Shown: in pieces, positions 1 to 14,040 of the stretch
Layout: each line of letters opens with the position of its first letter
Position numbering within the stretch: the first letter of the stretch is position 1
NCBI GenBank assembly: GCA_021442155.1
Contig: CM038223.1
Coordinates: 35,066,983 to 35,130,982 of the forward strand
Direction: 5' to 3'
From: Cymbidium sinense
Lineage: Eukaryota; Streptophyta; Magnoliopsida; Asparagales; Orchidaceae
Length of the DNA: 64,000 bases
Notes under the pieces: generated by a model
The model's database searches: none
What the model was told of the DNA's origin: nothing
What the model saw: the letters and a program-made list of their open reading frames with translations, nothing else
Made by a program: the position numbers and the translations under genes

Positions 1-2306
1 GATAAATCTTCATCTTATGCTGAAAGCTTCATTTGACTAAGGGTTAGGATATTGAATGGAGTGGGTTTCAACCAAAAGTGAGATCCATTCTACACTTTAT
101 TTTTGAAAACCTAAACCAAATAAAATTAAAATAAAAAAATAAAATAAACCACTAAATCATTTGATTTGAAACCATCCAAAGGTAAAATTCAAACAGACTC
201 AAAAACACAAATTAAAACTTGAACTAAATAAACCTAGCAAAATCTTGCTACATAAGCCTATTTTCTTCACACACTAGATCATTAGGTCATGGACCCTAGA
301 CTTAGGTTAGGCCATTCTATGATTCTTTATGATTCTTTGTGATGTGTTTTGATATAATCTGCTTCACATGTCTTTGTGTTGTACTATTTTAGATAGCATG
401 TCTAAGATCATTTGCCTGTTAGACTGGAAGATAGAATGTTCTTTTTAGATCTAACATTATTTTCTACAGGAGGCTATGCTAGAAAGGACTGCTATCATAA
501 ATAAATTAAAATATTATTTTCTTGCATGTATGTTTAAGTCCTTAAGCAAAGCCCATAGGGCAGGTGGCAAGCAACTAATGCTAAGCTTGTATGTTTGTGA
601 AATATAACTTATGCATGTTATTTGTATTTTGCCAACATTTATTTTACAGAGCTTAGAATTAATTTTGAAAACAAAATATAAAATTAAGCTTAGAATTAGT
701 TTAAGATCAATGAGGTCTAGGATTAACAGTAGTTGACCCTACTATAAGATAGGTGCAGTGGTCCCCTATGAAGCCCGATGGATGTCCCTAAAGAAGGAGA
801 CTATCTTGGAAAGAAGACTCATAGATCTAGATTTGTAGCTCTATGCTAGCCAGTATAAGGGCAGAGCTCGACTGCTCATTTGCTCTCTTTTTTTTGGGGT
901 GTATGGTGGTACCCAACCACATTGGCCTTGTTATTATATTAAATTTAGCTAGATTTATTTTGGGTTCACAATAGAATTAACCTGTTTTTCTAGATTTCTT
1001 TCTATCTTGTGCTTTCCTATGATTGAATGTCTGGACAATTAGGCTCATAAGGAAAACTAAATTTTATACCCAACTTAAATCTATACAACTTAAAGAAAAA
1101 TAATAAAAAATTTAAAATCTCACATAAACTAAAGCCTTGGGTAAAACTTAAGATCAGTTAGAAACTAATTAAGTCTTGAAACCATGAAATCATATTGTTC
1201 CAATCCTTGAATTGGGGAAATTCTTCCATTACACATAAGGGGCATCTGACCTATAAGGAAAATCACCTTCTGAGAAGCTTACCATCTTTTATTGATTTGG
1301 CCCACAACCATTTTTAATTTCATGGCATTAGGCTGAAAATACCCAAGACCTTAAGTAAATCTTGAATCAAAACACTTATAAATCTAAAAAATGTGCATTA
1401 GTTAGATGCATTTCATACCCTACATGATCTTAGGGATTAGGCAGTGATTCTAGGTTCATAGATCCTTTCCTTAAAAATACAATAGCCCAGCCATCTTACA
1501 TTCATGAGACTTAGCATCATGAATTTAAAATGTGCTTAAGTGGTGTTAGCTAGCAACCTCTCCAAGTGGTTATAAGTCTAGAAGATTCAGTGATAGGTTA
1601 GTTCCCTCAAGTGAGAGGAATGATCAATAATTTCTAAAATAAAACTAGGTCGAGCATCCGATATGTGTTAGAAGCATTTGTAAACCAGGTTCTGAAGCAT
1701 CCTTCTTGGAGTAAGTCTTCAACCTTAGGCATTTCTACAATATTGTGCTGCTAGAATATAATCTTTAGATTTCTAAGAAAATATTAACTCAAAATCTAAA
1801 TTGAGTTCCAAATTTTAAAGCCCAATTAAAGGATAGTTGAAATGCCTACTAGGTATCCCAGTATCAATAGGCATTTTCTACTTTATCTCCATTGGCTTAT
1901 AAAAATAACTCTCTCTATTTTGAATCAATTATAATTAAAAATTTTAAAAATTAATCCTTTAAAAACTAACTTAGAATTCTTTTGAAATAACAACTTATTT
2001 CTTTAATCAAGAGTATCTTAAAAAGAGACCATTCTTAAGATGTAATTAACTATAGGGGCTTGCCTCTATAAAGAACCATGAACCCAGTTTAAAATAAACC
2101 TTATTCTACCTTCTATATAGTTCAGGGGAAAAATCTCTGGCACATGAAAGACCCATTAGCCCTAGGAGTAATTTATTAAATGATCGAATCCATTATAGGA
2201 TAACATGTTTATCTTTAGAGATAATATGTTTATTCTTTAATGATGTATTTGATCATCCAAATAAAAAATTTCTAAACTCTAAGTGGTGTCATAAATTTTC
2301 TCATCA
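1..2306 (+). mobile_element. E0 5' LTR, 3' portion (giant-LTR Gypsy-like element)
   Basis: Base 1 matches about base 6938 of the LTR at 3326-9196, and the two stay collinear to their ends, so roughly the first 3.6 kb of this LTR lies outside the window. Shared landmarks are the segment around 280-430, the GCCCGATGGATGTCCC motif near 773, and the terminal block with GGTGTCATAAATTTT at 2285. The end is placed at TCATCA (2306) because a primer-binding-like site follows 12 bases later. It belongs to the oldest element in the window; its partner LTR starts at 24301. No coding sequence is seen. Confidence 0.85.
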
Positions 2307-2318
2307 TAGTATATTTTC

Positions 2319-2337
2319 TAGTGACTCCATTGGGGAA
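2319..2337 (+). other. E0 primer-binding-like site
   Basis: The bases TAGTGACTCCATTGGGGAA follow the LTR end. The related element has TGGTGACTCCACT at the same place. The form TGGCGACTCYRCTGGGGA, complementary to a tRNA 3' end (I recall tRNA-Arg), is used by Ogre/Tat-type Gypsy elements; that family link is recalled, not tested. The site supports plus-strand orientation and the position of the LTR end. Confidence 0.6.
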
Positions 2338-3320
2338 TAGTTCCTCTCGCCATCTTTAGAAATAAGTTATTATTTCTATTCATCGATAGTGTACTAGTTG
2401 CACTCACAAGTCATACCACCTCAAATGATATTGAAAAGAAATGACAAATAATTCATCTTCAAAATATGATGTTTTTTCCATCTTAGAGAAGTTGCTTACA
2501 AAATCAAGCATCATAATGCTCTATAAATAAAAGGAAAGAAAATGAAATGAAAAGAAAAGATTGTTAAGCAAGGAAAAACATATTTATGTAAAATACCTTT
2601 TTTTATTATAAGCAACTTCCTAATGTGGCATTTCTTTATAAAGTAGTTCTAGAGATATCTCTTATGATGAAGATAGACTACTAGAAACTTATTAACATCT
2701 TAGTTGATGTGAAAAATTCAAAAGAAGAATATCTCCAAAATACTTGTTGATTTGGGTGCATCAGTCAAAATCGATTCTAAACATGAAAGTGATTGTACAT
2801 AGTCCCAATTTTAATCTAATTTTGATAAGGTGGTGCCATGTAAATTCAATCGAGTAAAGATATGAGTTTTCAATTCAATGAAGATTTAATCTTGAAAACT
2901 CAACTTAAAAGAAAACATAATCTTAATCACATTATTGATTGAAGATAAAAATTCAAACATAAAAAAAGGGAATCTTAAAATTTTAGGATCTTCACTACTC
3001 TTGGATGGTCCTATCCAATCCAAAAAAATGAAATGGACGAAATGAAATGAAAGAAAAAGAAGAAAAATAATAATTTTTGAGAAAGGATGTTTATATATCC
3101 CTTATGTAATCATACGTGTAGAGTCTTTAGGAATGTCATTTTTCCAGTCCTAAATGACCTCACTAAATCTTTTATTTCATTAAATGATGAAAAAGAAATT
3201 TACGTGTTAAATCATGCAATATGATCAATCAACCAAAATAAAGAATTAAACCACATCAAATGTTGCATCCAGATAAACAGTCGAATGCATCCAATCTCCT
3301 AGAAAATCTCATATTTAGGA

Positions 3321-3325
3321 GAAAT
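3321..3325 (+). repeat. Target-site duplication, left, of E1
   Basis: GAAAT precedes the E1 LTR. AAAAT follows it at 21869-21873, one mismatch. E1's own uninterrupted copy of the same site (about 11764-11772) reads GAAAAATG. Confidence 0.7.
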
Positions 3326-6300
3326 TGTTGACCTCATTTTTGGATGAGGTTAATATAATTCTAAAATCAGTAATTAGGATTTCATAATCTTAAATAGGAA
3401 TCTCTTAATTCAATTCTTAGGACACTATACCTAGTGACCTAGGGAATCTTTCTTTGGTTTGATCTAACATAATTAGCTTAACTGGGCTCAACCCAAAATT
3501 CTGAATTTAGTTTAAATCAAATCAAATAGAAATTAAATTAAAATAAAGGAAAAAATAAAAAACTAAACCAAATTCAAATCTAGTCAACCTATTTGGCATA
3601 AGTTTGACTCAAGTGGGTACAACCAAGAATTTGACCAAATTAAATCATTATGAATGTTTCAAATGATCAAATAAATATGTTTGACCATGAATCTAAAGAA
3701 ATTCAAATTCATTTGGACCTTAATTTGGTTCATTAGATCACTTAGTCTAAATGAACCTAAATGGGTCCTATTAGTTTCAAACTCAAATCAAATTAAAATC
3801 AATTTAATTTGATTACTCAAAATCATTTAGAAATAATAATTAAACACAATCCAACCCATCATAGGTCAAATATGGTCAAATTAGTCATTTGGCCCAAATG
3901 AAACCCAAACTTAACCCATTAAGCCCAATTTGGGTCAAATGGGTTCAATTTAAATTCCAATTGAAATTAAATAAAATCAATCACACCAAATCATCTCACA
4001 CATGTGATCAAGCATGATTAGAGTCCAAACCTAATTCGATTGAGTCAAATTAGTCATTTGAACCCAATTGGAATCAAACTTAACCCATTTAGGTTTAAAT
4101 GGGTTGAGATGAAATGAAATTCAAAATTAATTCAAATTTAAATGAATTAATCAAATAAAAACACAATTAGTCAATAATTAAAGATGATTAGACTCAAAAT
4201 TACAAGAATTATATTAAAATGAAACACTTTGAATCAAAATACTTAGTTTGGATTCAAATTTTCAATCTAAGTCAAATGGGTTTAAACTTGACCTCAAACC
4301 CACATTAAGTTTGAGTTGGGCAGCCAAAGTTTGATCTAAGGACTTTGGTGGTGCTGCCATAAATCACAAAAATAAAAAGAGGGAATCTTGATAATTCATA
4401 AAAGAGAAGGCAAATATCAATTCCCCTCTTCTTACCTCATTCCACCTCTTAACCTCAAAAGATTCAATTCATGCCAATCAATTGAAGGCCACCAAGTCCT
4501 TAAGCCAAAATGCATTTGGTTTCTTCCAAAGAGAAGATAAGGAAGAAGCTAAGGAAAAGGAAGAATAAAAAAAGAAGGAGCCTATGGCTTGGCCAAGGGA
4601 AACGGGAGGAGGAATTGCCTTCCTCCCTTCCCAATCACCATCCAAACTTGTTCGCAAGGCCAAGAGGGATTGAATCCACCCCTTGGCTAGCCTTGCTATC
4701 GCCGGTGGCAACCCCTCGGACATACATGGAAAGAGGGGAGGGAAAGCTAATTTCCTCCCCCCTTTTCATCTCAAAATGTTCACCATGGCAAGAGATGAAT
4801 GAGGAGACCCTTCCACCGACCACTCGCCACCGGCACACTGGAAAATTCATGAAATTTTGTGGCCACTGAGCTCCATCAATGGTGAAATCAAAGGGGAATT
4901 TTTTTTCATCAAATTGAATATTCTAACACGTTATAAAGGTTGAGGCAGCCTCAAATGAATTGTCATCTTATCCCCTAACCAGCGGGAGGCCAAAGAATGT
5001 CCAATGCAACCGAATTTCAATCTAATGTTAGTCTAGGGAGCAATCCACAAGTAGGCAAGCTGCCAAATTTCATACCCTACTTCGTCATATTGATACAAAG
5101 CTAATGGAGTTGATCCTACCACCAATGATCACCAAAATTGAGGTATGCTTCATCACCATCCTCCATAGCATTTGGTTTTGGTACTATTTAAAATAAATTA
5201 ATCTCTAAGTGGATCAAATCACATGGATGGGTTGTAAATTGATCACTATAGTTTTGCAATTGAAATCACTTCAAAATTAACCGATGATTGCCAAAAATTT
5301 TGGCAAAAATGATGGATAGTGTCCTTCTCTCATTGGAGTGTTGGAAAATCTAATCTTTGCCGCTCAATCCATCTATTAGGAATGGACGACTATCATTTAG
5401 TCAGATGAATTGATTTTATGGCTTAATTGCAAATTGAATCTGAACCATCCGATCTTCTATGGATGGTCAAGGATCATACCGCACTGCTTTTGATGTGAAA
5501 GCCACACGGGAACTACATGGCCTACTCTCGCCTCACCACGGAGGTTGCCACATCAGCCCACCATTATAAAATAGGTAAATCCTACTTTAAATTAATTTAA
5601 AATTATAGAAAAAAATTTAAAAATCCATCCAAAAATAAATACAAAGCCAAAAGATGCAAACTTGGGCTTTATGGATTATCTTGATGAGAGGAATCCGCTA
5701 AAAATAAAATCCCCAATTAATTTTGGGTAATTTAGTCAAATTGGGTTTAAATGAAATCAATTAAACCTTACTTAATTACAAACCATTAATTAAATTTAAA
5801 TGAAACTTTGGTGAACTAAAATTGATGTTAAAACACACCCTAGGAAAATGTTTCATGAATTATTGCATTGTAATTCATTAGAAATAAACTTCAAATCCTA
5901 AATCTCAATTTTAATTAAATTAATTAATGAAAAATGAATTAAATGACCAAAATGAAATAAATAACTTTAAATCCACTTCATGAACTCTAATGAATATAAA
6001 AACACTAATCAAATTCATTCAAACTAAATAAATCCTGAATTGGCTTGATTATGTAATTAATTGAATTAAATAATTAAAATAAATAACTAGATATGAATTA
6101 AATCATAATAAATTGACCAAATGTCCAAAAACTATGAATAAATTCTCTTTGCAAACATCTTTCAAAAAGAAATCAATGAAAATGAAATCTTTAAATGGCC
6201 TTCATCAAACTAAGTTTAATTTAGGTTTTAATAATATAATTAAAGTCTTAATTACACACTAATTATGAATCTAATCAACATTAAACTTTGGAAACATGAA

Positions 6301-9196
6301 ATTGGCATGGAACCCCACTTGCCATAAAATTTCAAATCCATTTGACCTTTGGATGGGGAATTGTTGAATTTCCAAATATTTAGGTTAATATGAATCAAAT
6401 AATGAATAAAGAGAATTCATTAATTTATAAAATCATAAATATCTTGAATTAATCTTCATCAATATCAGAAATACTTAGGATAGTTTTCTAAACATCTTAA
6501 GCCAAAGAACTTAATCATTTTCTATACTTAAGGCTTAAGGAAAGTGATAAAGAATATTAAGGCTTAATTATATCCTTTGCTAATAAACTCTTAATTAAAC
6601 TAATGCAAACTTAAAACATAATTAAACATTAGCCTAAGAATGAATTAAACATTACCCTAAGTGTCTTAGGTTAGTATAAATCAAATGAAACTAAACCATG
6701 TTAAAAAAATGAAATAAATCAAATCAAATGAAATAATTCTAACCAAATTAAATCAAAAGAACAATCAAATCAAGAATGAAAATCAAATTAAATCAAAAGA
6801 AATGAAATGGAAAAATCAATTTCCAAAGAAAAGAATCAATCCAAAATCAAAACTAAATTAAACCCCAAACCATCTAAATGAAATCAAAAGGATTAATTAA
6901 GATACGTAGGGATCTTAGTTAGACCTTTGGGATGGATCTTCATCTTAGGATGAAGGTTTCATTCCATTAGAAGTTGGGATGTTGGATAGAATAGATTCCA
7001 CCCAAAAGTGAGATTCATTCTACTTTTCATTCTTAAAAACCTAAACTTCATTTTAATAAAATAAAAGTGAAATTAAAATGAAAATAAATCATTAAATCAT
7101 TTGAATTGAAACCACCCAAAGGTAAAATTTAAACTCCAAATTGAAACTTGAACTAAAGATGCCTAGCAAAGTCTTGCTACACAAGCCTATTTTCTTCACA
7201 CACTAGATCATTAAGTCACAAACCCTAGACTTAGGTTTGGTCATTCTATGATTCTTTATGATTCCTTGTGATGTGTTGTGATATGATGTGCTTCACATGT
7301 CTTTTGGGTGTACTATTTAATGTTGCATGTTTAGGATTTTTTGCCCATTAGATTGAATGGTAAGACATTCTTTTTAGATCTAACATTGTCTTCTAAAGAG
7401 GGCTATTCTATAAAGGACTGCTATCATAAATAAAAATTTAAATGCTATTTTCTTATAGGTATGCTTAAGTCCTTAAGGATAGGTGGGCTTAGGAAGTAGT
7501 TAATGCTAAAGCCCATATTTTTATAAGATATAACTGCTACGTGCTATTTGTATTTTACTAATATTTATTTTGTAGAGCTTAGGAATTAATTTCAAAATCA
7601 AAATATAAATTTGAGCTTAGAATTAGATTAGGATCTATGGAGTCTTAGAATAGCAGGTGCTGACCCTACCAGAAGATAGGTGTAGTGATCTTTTATGAAG
7701 CCCGATGGATGTCCCTGAGGAAGGAGACTATTTTGGAAAGAAGACCCACAGATCTAAACTTATAGTTCTAGGCTAGGATTTATAAGGGCGGAGCTCAGCA
7801 ACCCATTTGTACTTTCTTCTAGGGTGTATAATGGTACCCGGCCACATTGCCCTTTTTCTTAAATTAAATTGGCTTGATTATTTTGGTGTGCTTGTGCTTT
7901 CCTATGATTGAATGCTTGGATGATTATGTTCACAATGAAAATTAAATTTTATTCCCAACTTAAATCTAAAGAACTAAAATAAAAATAAAAAAAATTGAAA
8001 CTTCACATAAGTTAAAGTCCTAAAGAATAACTTAAAATCAATTAGAAACCATTTAGCTCATGAAAATCATGCAATCATATTATTCCACTCCTTGAATTGG
8101 GCAACTTCTCCCATTGCATAAAAGAGGCATCTAACATGTGAGGATGATTGCCTTCTTGGGAAAGCCTTCCATCTATTATTGATTTGGCCCATAATAATTT
8201 CTAATTGCATAGCATTAGGCATAAAATGCTTACCCAAGGCCTCAAATAAATCTTAAATCAAAACATTTAAAACTCTAAGAAAAATGTACATTAGTTAGAT
8301 GTATTTCATGCCCTACATGATCTTAGGGATTAGGGAGTAAATCTTTGTTCATAGATTCATTTCCTAAAAGATAAAATAGCCCAGTCATCTTGCATTATTG
8401 AGACTTGGCCTCATGAATTTTAAAATTCTCTTTAGTGGTGTTAGCTGGCAGCCTCTTTTGGCAAGTTGTAAGTCCATAAGAGTTAAGGATAGGTTAAATC
8501 CCTCAAGTGAGAGGAATGACTAATAATTCCAAAAATAAAAATAGGATGAGCATCTCACATGTGTCAGAAGTACTTGTAGACTAGGTTTTGAAGCATCCCC
8601 CTCAATTAAGTCTTCAACCCTAGGCATTTCTATAACCTTGTGCTGCTAGAATCTAAGTCCTACACTTCTAACAAAATGTTGACTAAAAATATAAATTAAA
8701 TCCTAAAAATTAAATCATAATTACAGGATAGTTGAAATGGATACTAGGCATCCCAATATCAATAGACATTTCCTACTTCAACTCATTTGGCCTCCAAAAT
8801 AACTCTCTCTAATTTGAATCATTTCAAAGTGAAATTCCAAAAATATGTCCTTTGAAAACCCCCTTAGAAATCTTTAGAAATAATAACTTATTTCTTTAAT
8901 CTAGAGCATTCTTAGGAAGAGACCCTTCTTTAGATGTAATTAACTATAGGGCTTCTATAAGGAACCATGAACCTAGTTTAAAATAAATCTTGTTCTACCT
9001 TTTCATATAGTTTAGGGAAAAAATCTCTAGTACATGAAAGATCCATTAGCCTTAGGAATATTTTATTAAATGATTAGATCCATTATAGGAAAACATTTTT
9101 GTATTTTAATATAATCTATTTATTCCTTAATGATGCATTTGAACATCCAAATAAGAAATCCTTAAATTATATGTGGTGTCATAAATTTTTCCCACA
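3326..9196 (+). mobile_element. E1 5' LTR (5.9 kb)
   Basis: It starts TGTTGACCTCATTTTTGGA, holding a short dyad (CCTCATTTTTGGATGAGG), and ends TTCCCACA before the PBS. A less AT-rich segment (about 4400-5580) has several short open frames on both strands; the matching segment of the other LTR (17000-18330) is frameshifted, so I treat them as chance. The rest (5580-6940) is low-complexity AAATGAATTAAA-type sequence. No genes are supported. Confidence 0.88.
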
Positions 9197-9208
9197 AAGT
9201 ATATTTTC

Positions 9209-9221
9209 TGGTGACTCCACT
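9209..9221 (+). other. E1 primer-binding-like site
   Basis: TGGTGACTCCACT lies 12 bases past the LTR end and matches the E0 site at 2319. The expected GGGGA continuation is lost here (TCATAATGG), which suggests decay. Confidence 0.6.
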
Positions 9222-11229
9222 CATAATGGTTCCTCTCTCCATCTTTAGAAATAAGTTGTAATTTCTATATATCGGCTATGTATTAGTGCCACTCATAGGC
9301 CAAGACTACCTTTCTTTTCATTGGATACCTCTCCATTTCATTCTTTGTTGAACCTATCCAATATGTTGAACTAAGGTTTTAGAACTCTTCATTTGCCACA
9401 TTTAAGCAATTGGGTCCTAGAACTAAATCCAAAATAAAAAAGGGGGAGCAAAATAAATAAAAACCTAGTCATTTTTGTTAGACCTAAATCTAGTCAAGAC
9501 TGATTTAAAACCATTCCAATGTGGAAAAGAAATGTTAAATTCAAAAAAGTTTGAATATTACTTCAAAATTTGAAAAGTAAAGCTCAAGAATAAAATCTCA
9601 AAGTTAAACTTGCCCTTAATCTTACTTCAACTTTATACTAAAGTTAAAGAGAATGAGGACAGAGTTCTAAATTGGTACACTTTGTCCTAATACATTCAAA
9701 GGTAGTAGATACCTAAGGATGTATATTGAAATGAAGGGGTTCCTTCAAATTTTGAAAAATCCAAATCAAAGAAATGAGGCATAATTGTGCCTATTACCCT
9801 TTACCAATTTGATTGAAGCTTGAATTGCATTTAAAGAAATAATCAACTCAAAAGAAAATTGTAAAAGAAGGATAGATAAAAAAAATCATCCAAAAAAAGA
9901 ACACCTTATTAACTTTAGGCAAAGGTTGTTTAAAGGAATTAAATGTAAACCTTCTATATATTAAAAAGAAAATTTTACATGAATAAAAATTAGCTTTAAT
10001 CCTAATTCAACTCCATATGTCCACAATAATTTTATAAAATTAGTTGTTCATGTAGATTTGCCAATTCTATGGAGTGACTTGGAGATATCCCTCTTTTAGA
10101 CCCTCCAAAACTTTGAATCCTTAAAGTTTAGGAGAGAGTCAAAAGAAGAAGATGACATGACATTATAAAATAAAAAAATGATAACATGATTCAATTTTTC
10201 TCCTGATCAATAAAAGAAAAGAGAGGGCAATGAAAGAGAATTCTGATTCTCCTAATAAGATTGAAACGAATAAAATTTTAATTTAATAAACTTCTTTAAT
10301 GGGAGATTTCTCCCATTAAATCATTGATATTTCATAAATGTCTTTAATTAACTTTAAGGATAAATGAAAGAGAAAATAATTGAAGAATTTAATCCTTCTA
10401 AAGAAATCAAGACCTTAAGATTGGGTCATAAGGGTTATATTTCTATCTCTTAGAGTAAAAGTATGAAACTTCTATCTCTAGTAAGTTGATAGATAAATCA
10501 CATAGGACTTTGTCAATCCAAATTAATGAAGAAGGCCTTAGTTTTCTCTGTTCAAAAACAAAGGCATATTATTCTATCTATACAAAATGAATCTAAGGTT
10601 AATGCTTTGCAATGTCTTATGATCAGCTTAACATTGTCTTAATGTCTAGTATGGTGGTTAAAGATTTCATTGCAATTTGGGATTACCTCTAATCTTATTT
10701 GTGCTATAAAAAGTACATGTCATATTTGACTTTCTAATAGGACATTCTTTACCTCGAGGTCCTCTTTTAATAATGGTCCTCCAAATGAATAAATCATGAG
10801 GTCTATTAATCTATTGAGGATAGAGTTAGACTTACCTTCCCTCCATATCAAAAGGGAAATTCTTGAAATCAAATTCAAAGTGGTAATCATACCACCTCAA
10901 ATAATATTGAAAAGAAATAGCAAATAAGTCATCTTAAAAATATGATGTTTTGTCTATCTTAGAGAAGTTACTTGAGAAATCAAGCATCATAATGCTCTAT
11001 AAAAAAAGAAAGAAATTGAAATGAAATAAAAGAAATAAAAAAAGAAATGATAATGAAGCAAGGAATTACATAATCTTATAATTTCCTTTATTTAACTATA
11101 AGCTACTTCCTGATGTGGTATTCCACTATAAAGAAATTCTAGAGTTGTCTTCTATGATGAAGATTGACTATTAAGAACTTATTAACAACTTAATTGATGT
11201 GGAAAATTCAAAAGAAGAAAATATCCAAA
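9222..11229 (+). other. E1 leader / presumed former gag region, unrecognised
   Basis: About 2 kb of AT-rich sequence with no open frame worth calling and no gag motif I recognise. Its position between PBS and protease remnant is where leader and gag lie in Gypsy elements. The stretch 10889-11229 is shared with E0 (2408-2739); the rest is absent from E0. Confidence 0.4.
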
Positions 11230-11461
11230 ATACTTGTTGATTCAAGTGCTTTGATCAACATCAATTCTAAACATGAAAGTGAATATACAGAGGCCCAATT
11301 CTAATTGGGCTTTGAAGATGGTGCCATGTAAATTCAATCAAGTAAACAAAGGAGTTTTAAGTTTCCTTAAAAAATTTGAAAACTCAATTCAGAAGAAGAA
11401 CTTAATCTTAATCACACTATTGATTGAAGATAAAAGTTCAAACATTAAAAAGAAATCTTAG
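11230..11461 (+). pseudogene. E1 aspartic protease remnant
   Basis: From 11230 the frame reads ILVDSSALINI, a decayed form of the protease active-site motif (usual core DSGAS), followed by an open stretch to 11461 including VPCKFNQV and LITLLIED. The E0 copy (2740-2772) reads ILVDLGASVKI, so the two copies carry different lesions in the motif and neither should be active. No further pol domain follows. It is the only coding trace I can defend in E1's internal region. Confidence 0.55.
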
Positions 11462-12689
11462 GAATTTAGGAACATATTTAACACTCTCGGATGGTCCTAT
11501 CCAGCCCAATTAAAAAAATTAAATGAAATAAAAAGAAAAGAAAAATCATATTTAAGATTGGATGTTTGTATCCATTTTATCTTCATGAGTGTAGAGCCTT
11601 TAAGAAAAATGACCTCACTAAATCTTATAATCATTCAAAGAATTAAAAATGATCATATCAAGTAATATGATCAATCAATCAAAATGAAGAATTGAATCAT
11701 ATCAAATATTGTATTCGGACAACAAGTTGAATGCATCGAATATCCTAGTAAATGCTACAACTAGGAAAAATGTCAAATGTAACATTTCACAAAGAGTTGA
11801 AATGTTATCAAAAAGTTACCAAAAGAAATAAAGAATAAAAGAACAAAAGAAAGAAAGAACGAAAGAAATTTAAAAGGATGGAAGGACCATATCTAAGAGC
11901 AAAAGGATGGAGCTTGAAATTTCTGAGTATGTGGGCATTTTAATTTTAAACGCCTCCACATTAAAATAAAGTGGTAGGGTTAGAAGACAACAATTGTCCC
12001 TAGCTAAATAAAAATAATCAAATATCTCATACTTTGTCAACATGACCTTTGCCATGTTGGGTGAGCTCATATGGCAGGTTAAAAGAGATAATGAATTTTC
12101 TTCTCTAAGGAATCCTTATCCTTTATATGTCATATACTTAATTGATTTAATCTAATTCTATTGCAAGTAGCCTGTAGTCATAAACAAGAAAAGTTATGGA
12201 ACCATAGAGCCATTACAAGTTGAAAATTATTAAGTAGTCGGGTCTTGACTCTCTCTTCAAAGGCACTCTAACCTATTAAATGAATGTTGCTTATATGTGT
12301 TTGGGGATCTATATAATCTTCAAGTTCATGATGCACCCTTAGAATTTGGAGAGGAATCTAGATCCGTAATTGACAAACTAAAAGAAATAAACCTTAGAAA
12401 TAAAAATTGATTTACAACTATTATCAATAATCTAACTCTTTAATGAGTCGGATATTGATGACTTGATCAAGCTATCCCTTGAGTTTAAAGACTACTCTTT
12501 TCAGAAATAAATTGACATGATATCTAGATGTAGTGTTCTATAAACTTAAGCTTGATCCCATTTCTAAGTCCCTTGACAACTATGATCAAACTCCAAAAGA
12601 AAAGCAAAATTTTTCTAAACTAAAACTAAGTTAATAATGGCTTTACATAAGAAGAAAACATTCTTGGTTGGCTAACATCATTAGAAGTA

Positions 12690-12776
<87 letters not shown>

Positions 12777-14040
12777 TAAAGACAGAAGAAATAAAAAGAT
12801 CAAATCTACATGACCCACATCTTGGGACTATGATAAAATCTTTACATTGAAGATGGGTCCATATTACCCCCACTTCATTTCAAAATCAAAGGCTTTCAAG
12901 TATAAGATTATCCTCAATAAGGATAACTTATTTAAAAATTATCAAGTCAAAATAATTCTAGAAAAGAAAATTGAAAGTATATGATTTGACATTAATCTTT
13001 GCAAGGATGTTTTGTTATATAGTCGTATCATTCAATCTCAAAATATTGGGACAATTTATCCAAGGGTTATAATCAAGATTTCTTATAACATCACTTTCAA
13101 TTAAGCAAAGTGTTATATTGGAAAATCTTATAGAAAAAATGAATAAATAAATAAAAAAAGAAAAGAAAAGAAACTTCAATGTGATTTGAAAAACAATCAT
13201 ATCACTATAGATAGAGTCTTGAAATATACTTTGAAGTAACTTCAAGGACCATGTAGTAAAATTTAAAAGGATAAAATGTACAAAAACAAGAAATTAGTCA
13301 AAGTCATTTATGAAATTTCATTTCATAAAATCTTTAAAATAATAATAAATCAACTTAAGAAATTTCAATTTCAAACTTATCAGGAGAATCTTAATTTTTC
13401 AAATAAGTTAATCCTTTCAATTCCCTTATTAATTAGGGACAAAAGAATAAAATACAAAAATCTCTCCATGAGAATCCAAGAGATTGCCTATCTTGATTCT
13501 CATTCACTTTAGAAAACTTTAAAAGAATCTCTTGATCTTTATTGAATCTAAGAGAAGGCCTTATAAGTTGTTGAGTCATGCCAACAAAGTAAAATAAAAT
13601 AATATAGATGTTCAATCAAAAGGAAAATAAATATTATTTTAGAAGCATTGGTTGACTTTGGTTTTCGCTATTAAAGAACTACAAAGTCACACGCAAGTTC
13701 AAAAAGAAAAAAATTCTCAAGTTAATGCCCTATAATGTTTTGTCTAAAAGTGGATTAGACATCTAGCATCATTATATGTAAGTATGACATATAATAAAAT
13801 AAAAAGAAAAGAAGAAAGAAAAATGATGAAATTCTATGCTTATGGCATATTAAGCATTGGGTCCAAAATATATCCAAATCCTCCTTCAAAAATATACTTC
13901 AAATCTTTGAAACCCACTTCACTAAACTTCTTCATGTGTAAGAAGCATTAGTGAAATAAAGAAATGGAAGAAAACCATCCAATACTCTCACTGATTAAAC
14001 TAATCAAGTAAAGATCAAGTCCATTTTACTCTTGCTTATT
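11462..14040 (+). other. E1 internal region, middle, unrecognised
   Basis: AT-rich non-coding sequence, homologous in part to 21869-23075 of E0 (for example the AACATTTCAC segment at 11780 and ATAGTCGTATCATTCA at 13019). The host break point of the E1 insertion corresponds to about 11765. A long AAT microsatellite lies at 12690-12776. Short open frames here are not shared with E0 and are not called. Confidence 0.5.
12690..12776 (+). repeat. (AAT)n microsatellite
   Basis: About 29 near-perfect AAT/ATA units. On the minus strand it reads as a run of Tyr codons, giving a spurious ORF. The matching place in E0 (about 22740-22780) has only irregular AAATAAA-type sequence, so the expansion arose in E1 after the two diverged. 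Confidence 0.95.

Larger units (their letters stand above)
2307..3325 (+). pseudogene. E0 internal region, left part (gag-protease remnant)
   Basis: This is the left internal piece of E0, interrupted at 3325 by E1. After about 100 bases of leader it jumps to sequence matching 10889-11765 of E1, so about 1.6 kb is missing relative to E1. At 2740-2772 it reads ILVDLGASVKI in frame, the shape of a retroviral aspartic protease active site (family usual DSGAS or DTGAS), with Leu replacing the small residue after Asp. Downstream stretches such as LLLDGPIQ are readable, but stops and frameshifts abound. It is non-functional and shows the element once encoded or captured gag-protease. The rest of E0 resumes at 21869. 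Confidence 0.7.

Noticed and set aside
4478..4869. Overlapping ORFs on both strands in the less AT-rich part of the LTR, one Lys/Arg-rich
   Set aside because: The corresponding segment in the E1 3' LTR (about 17100-17520) is frameshifted and the E0 copy differs too, so the frame is not conserved.
12643..12873. Minus-strand ORF with a long poly-tyrosine run
   Set aside because: It is the AAT microsatellite read in one frame; the matching E0 sequence has no ORF.
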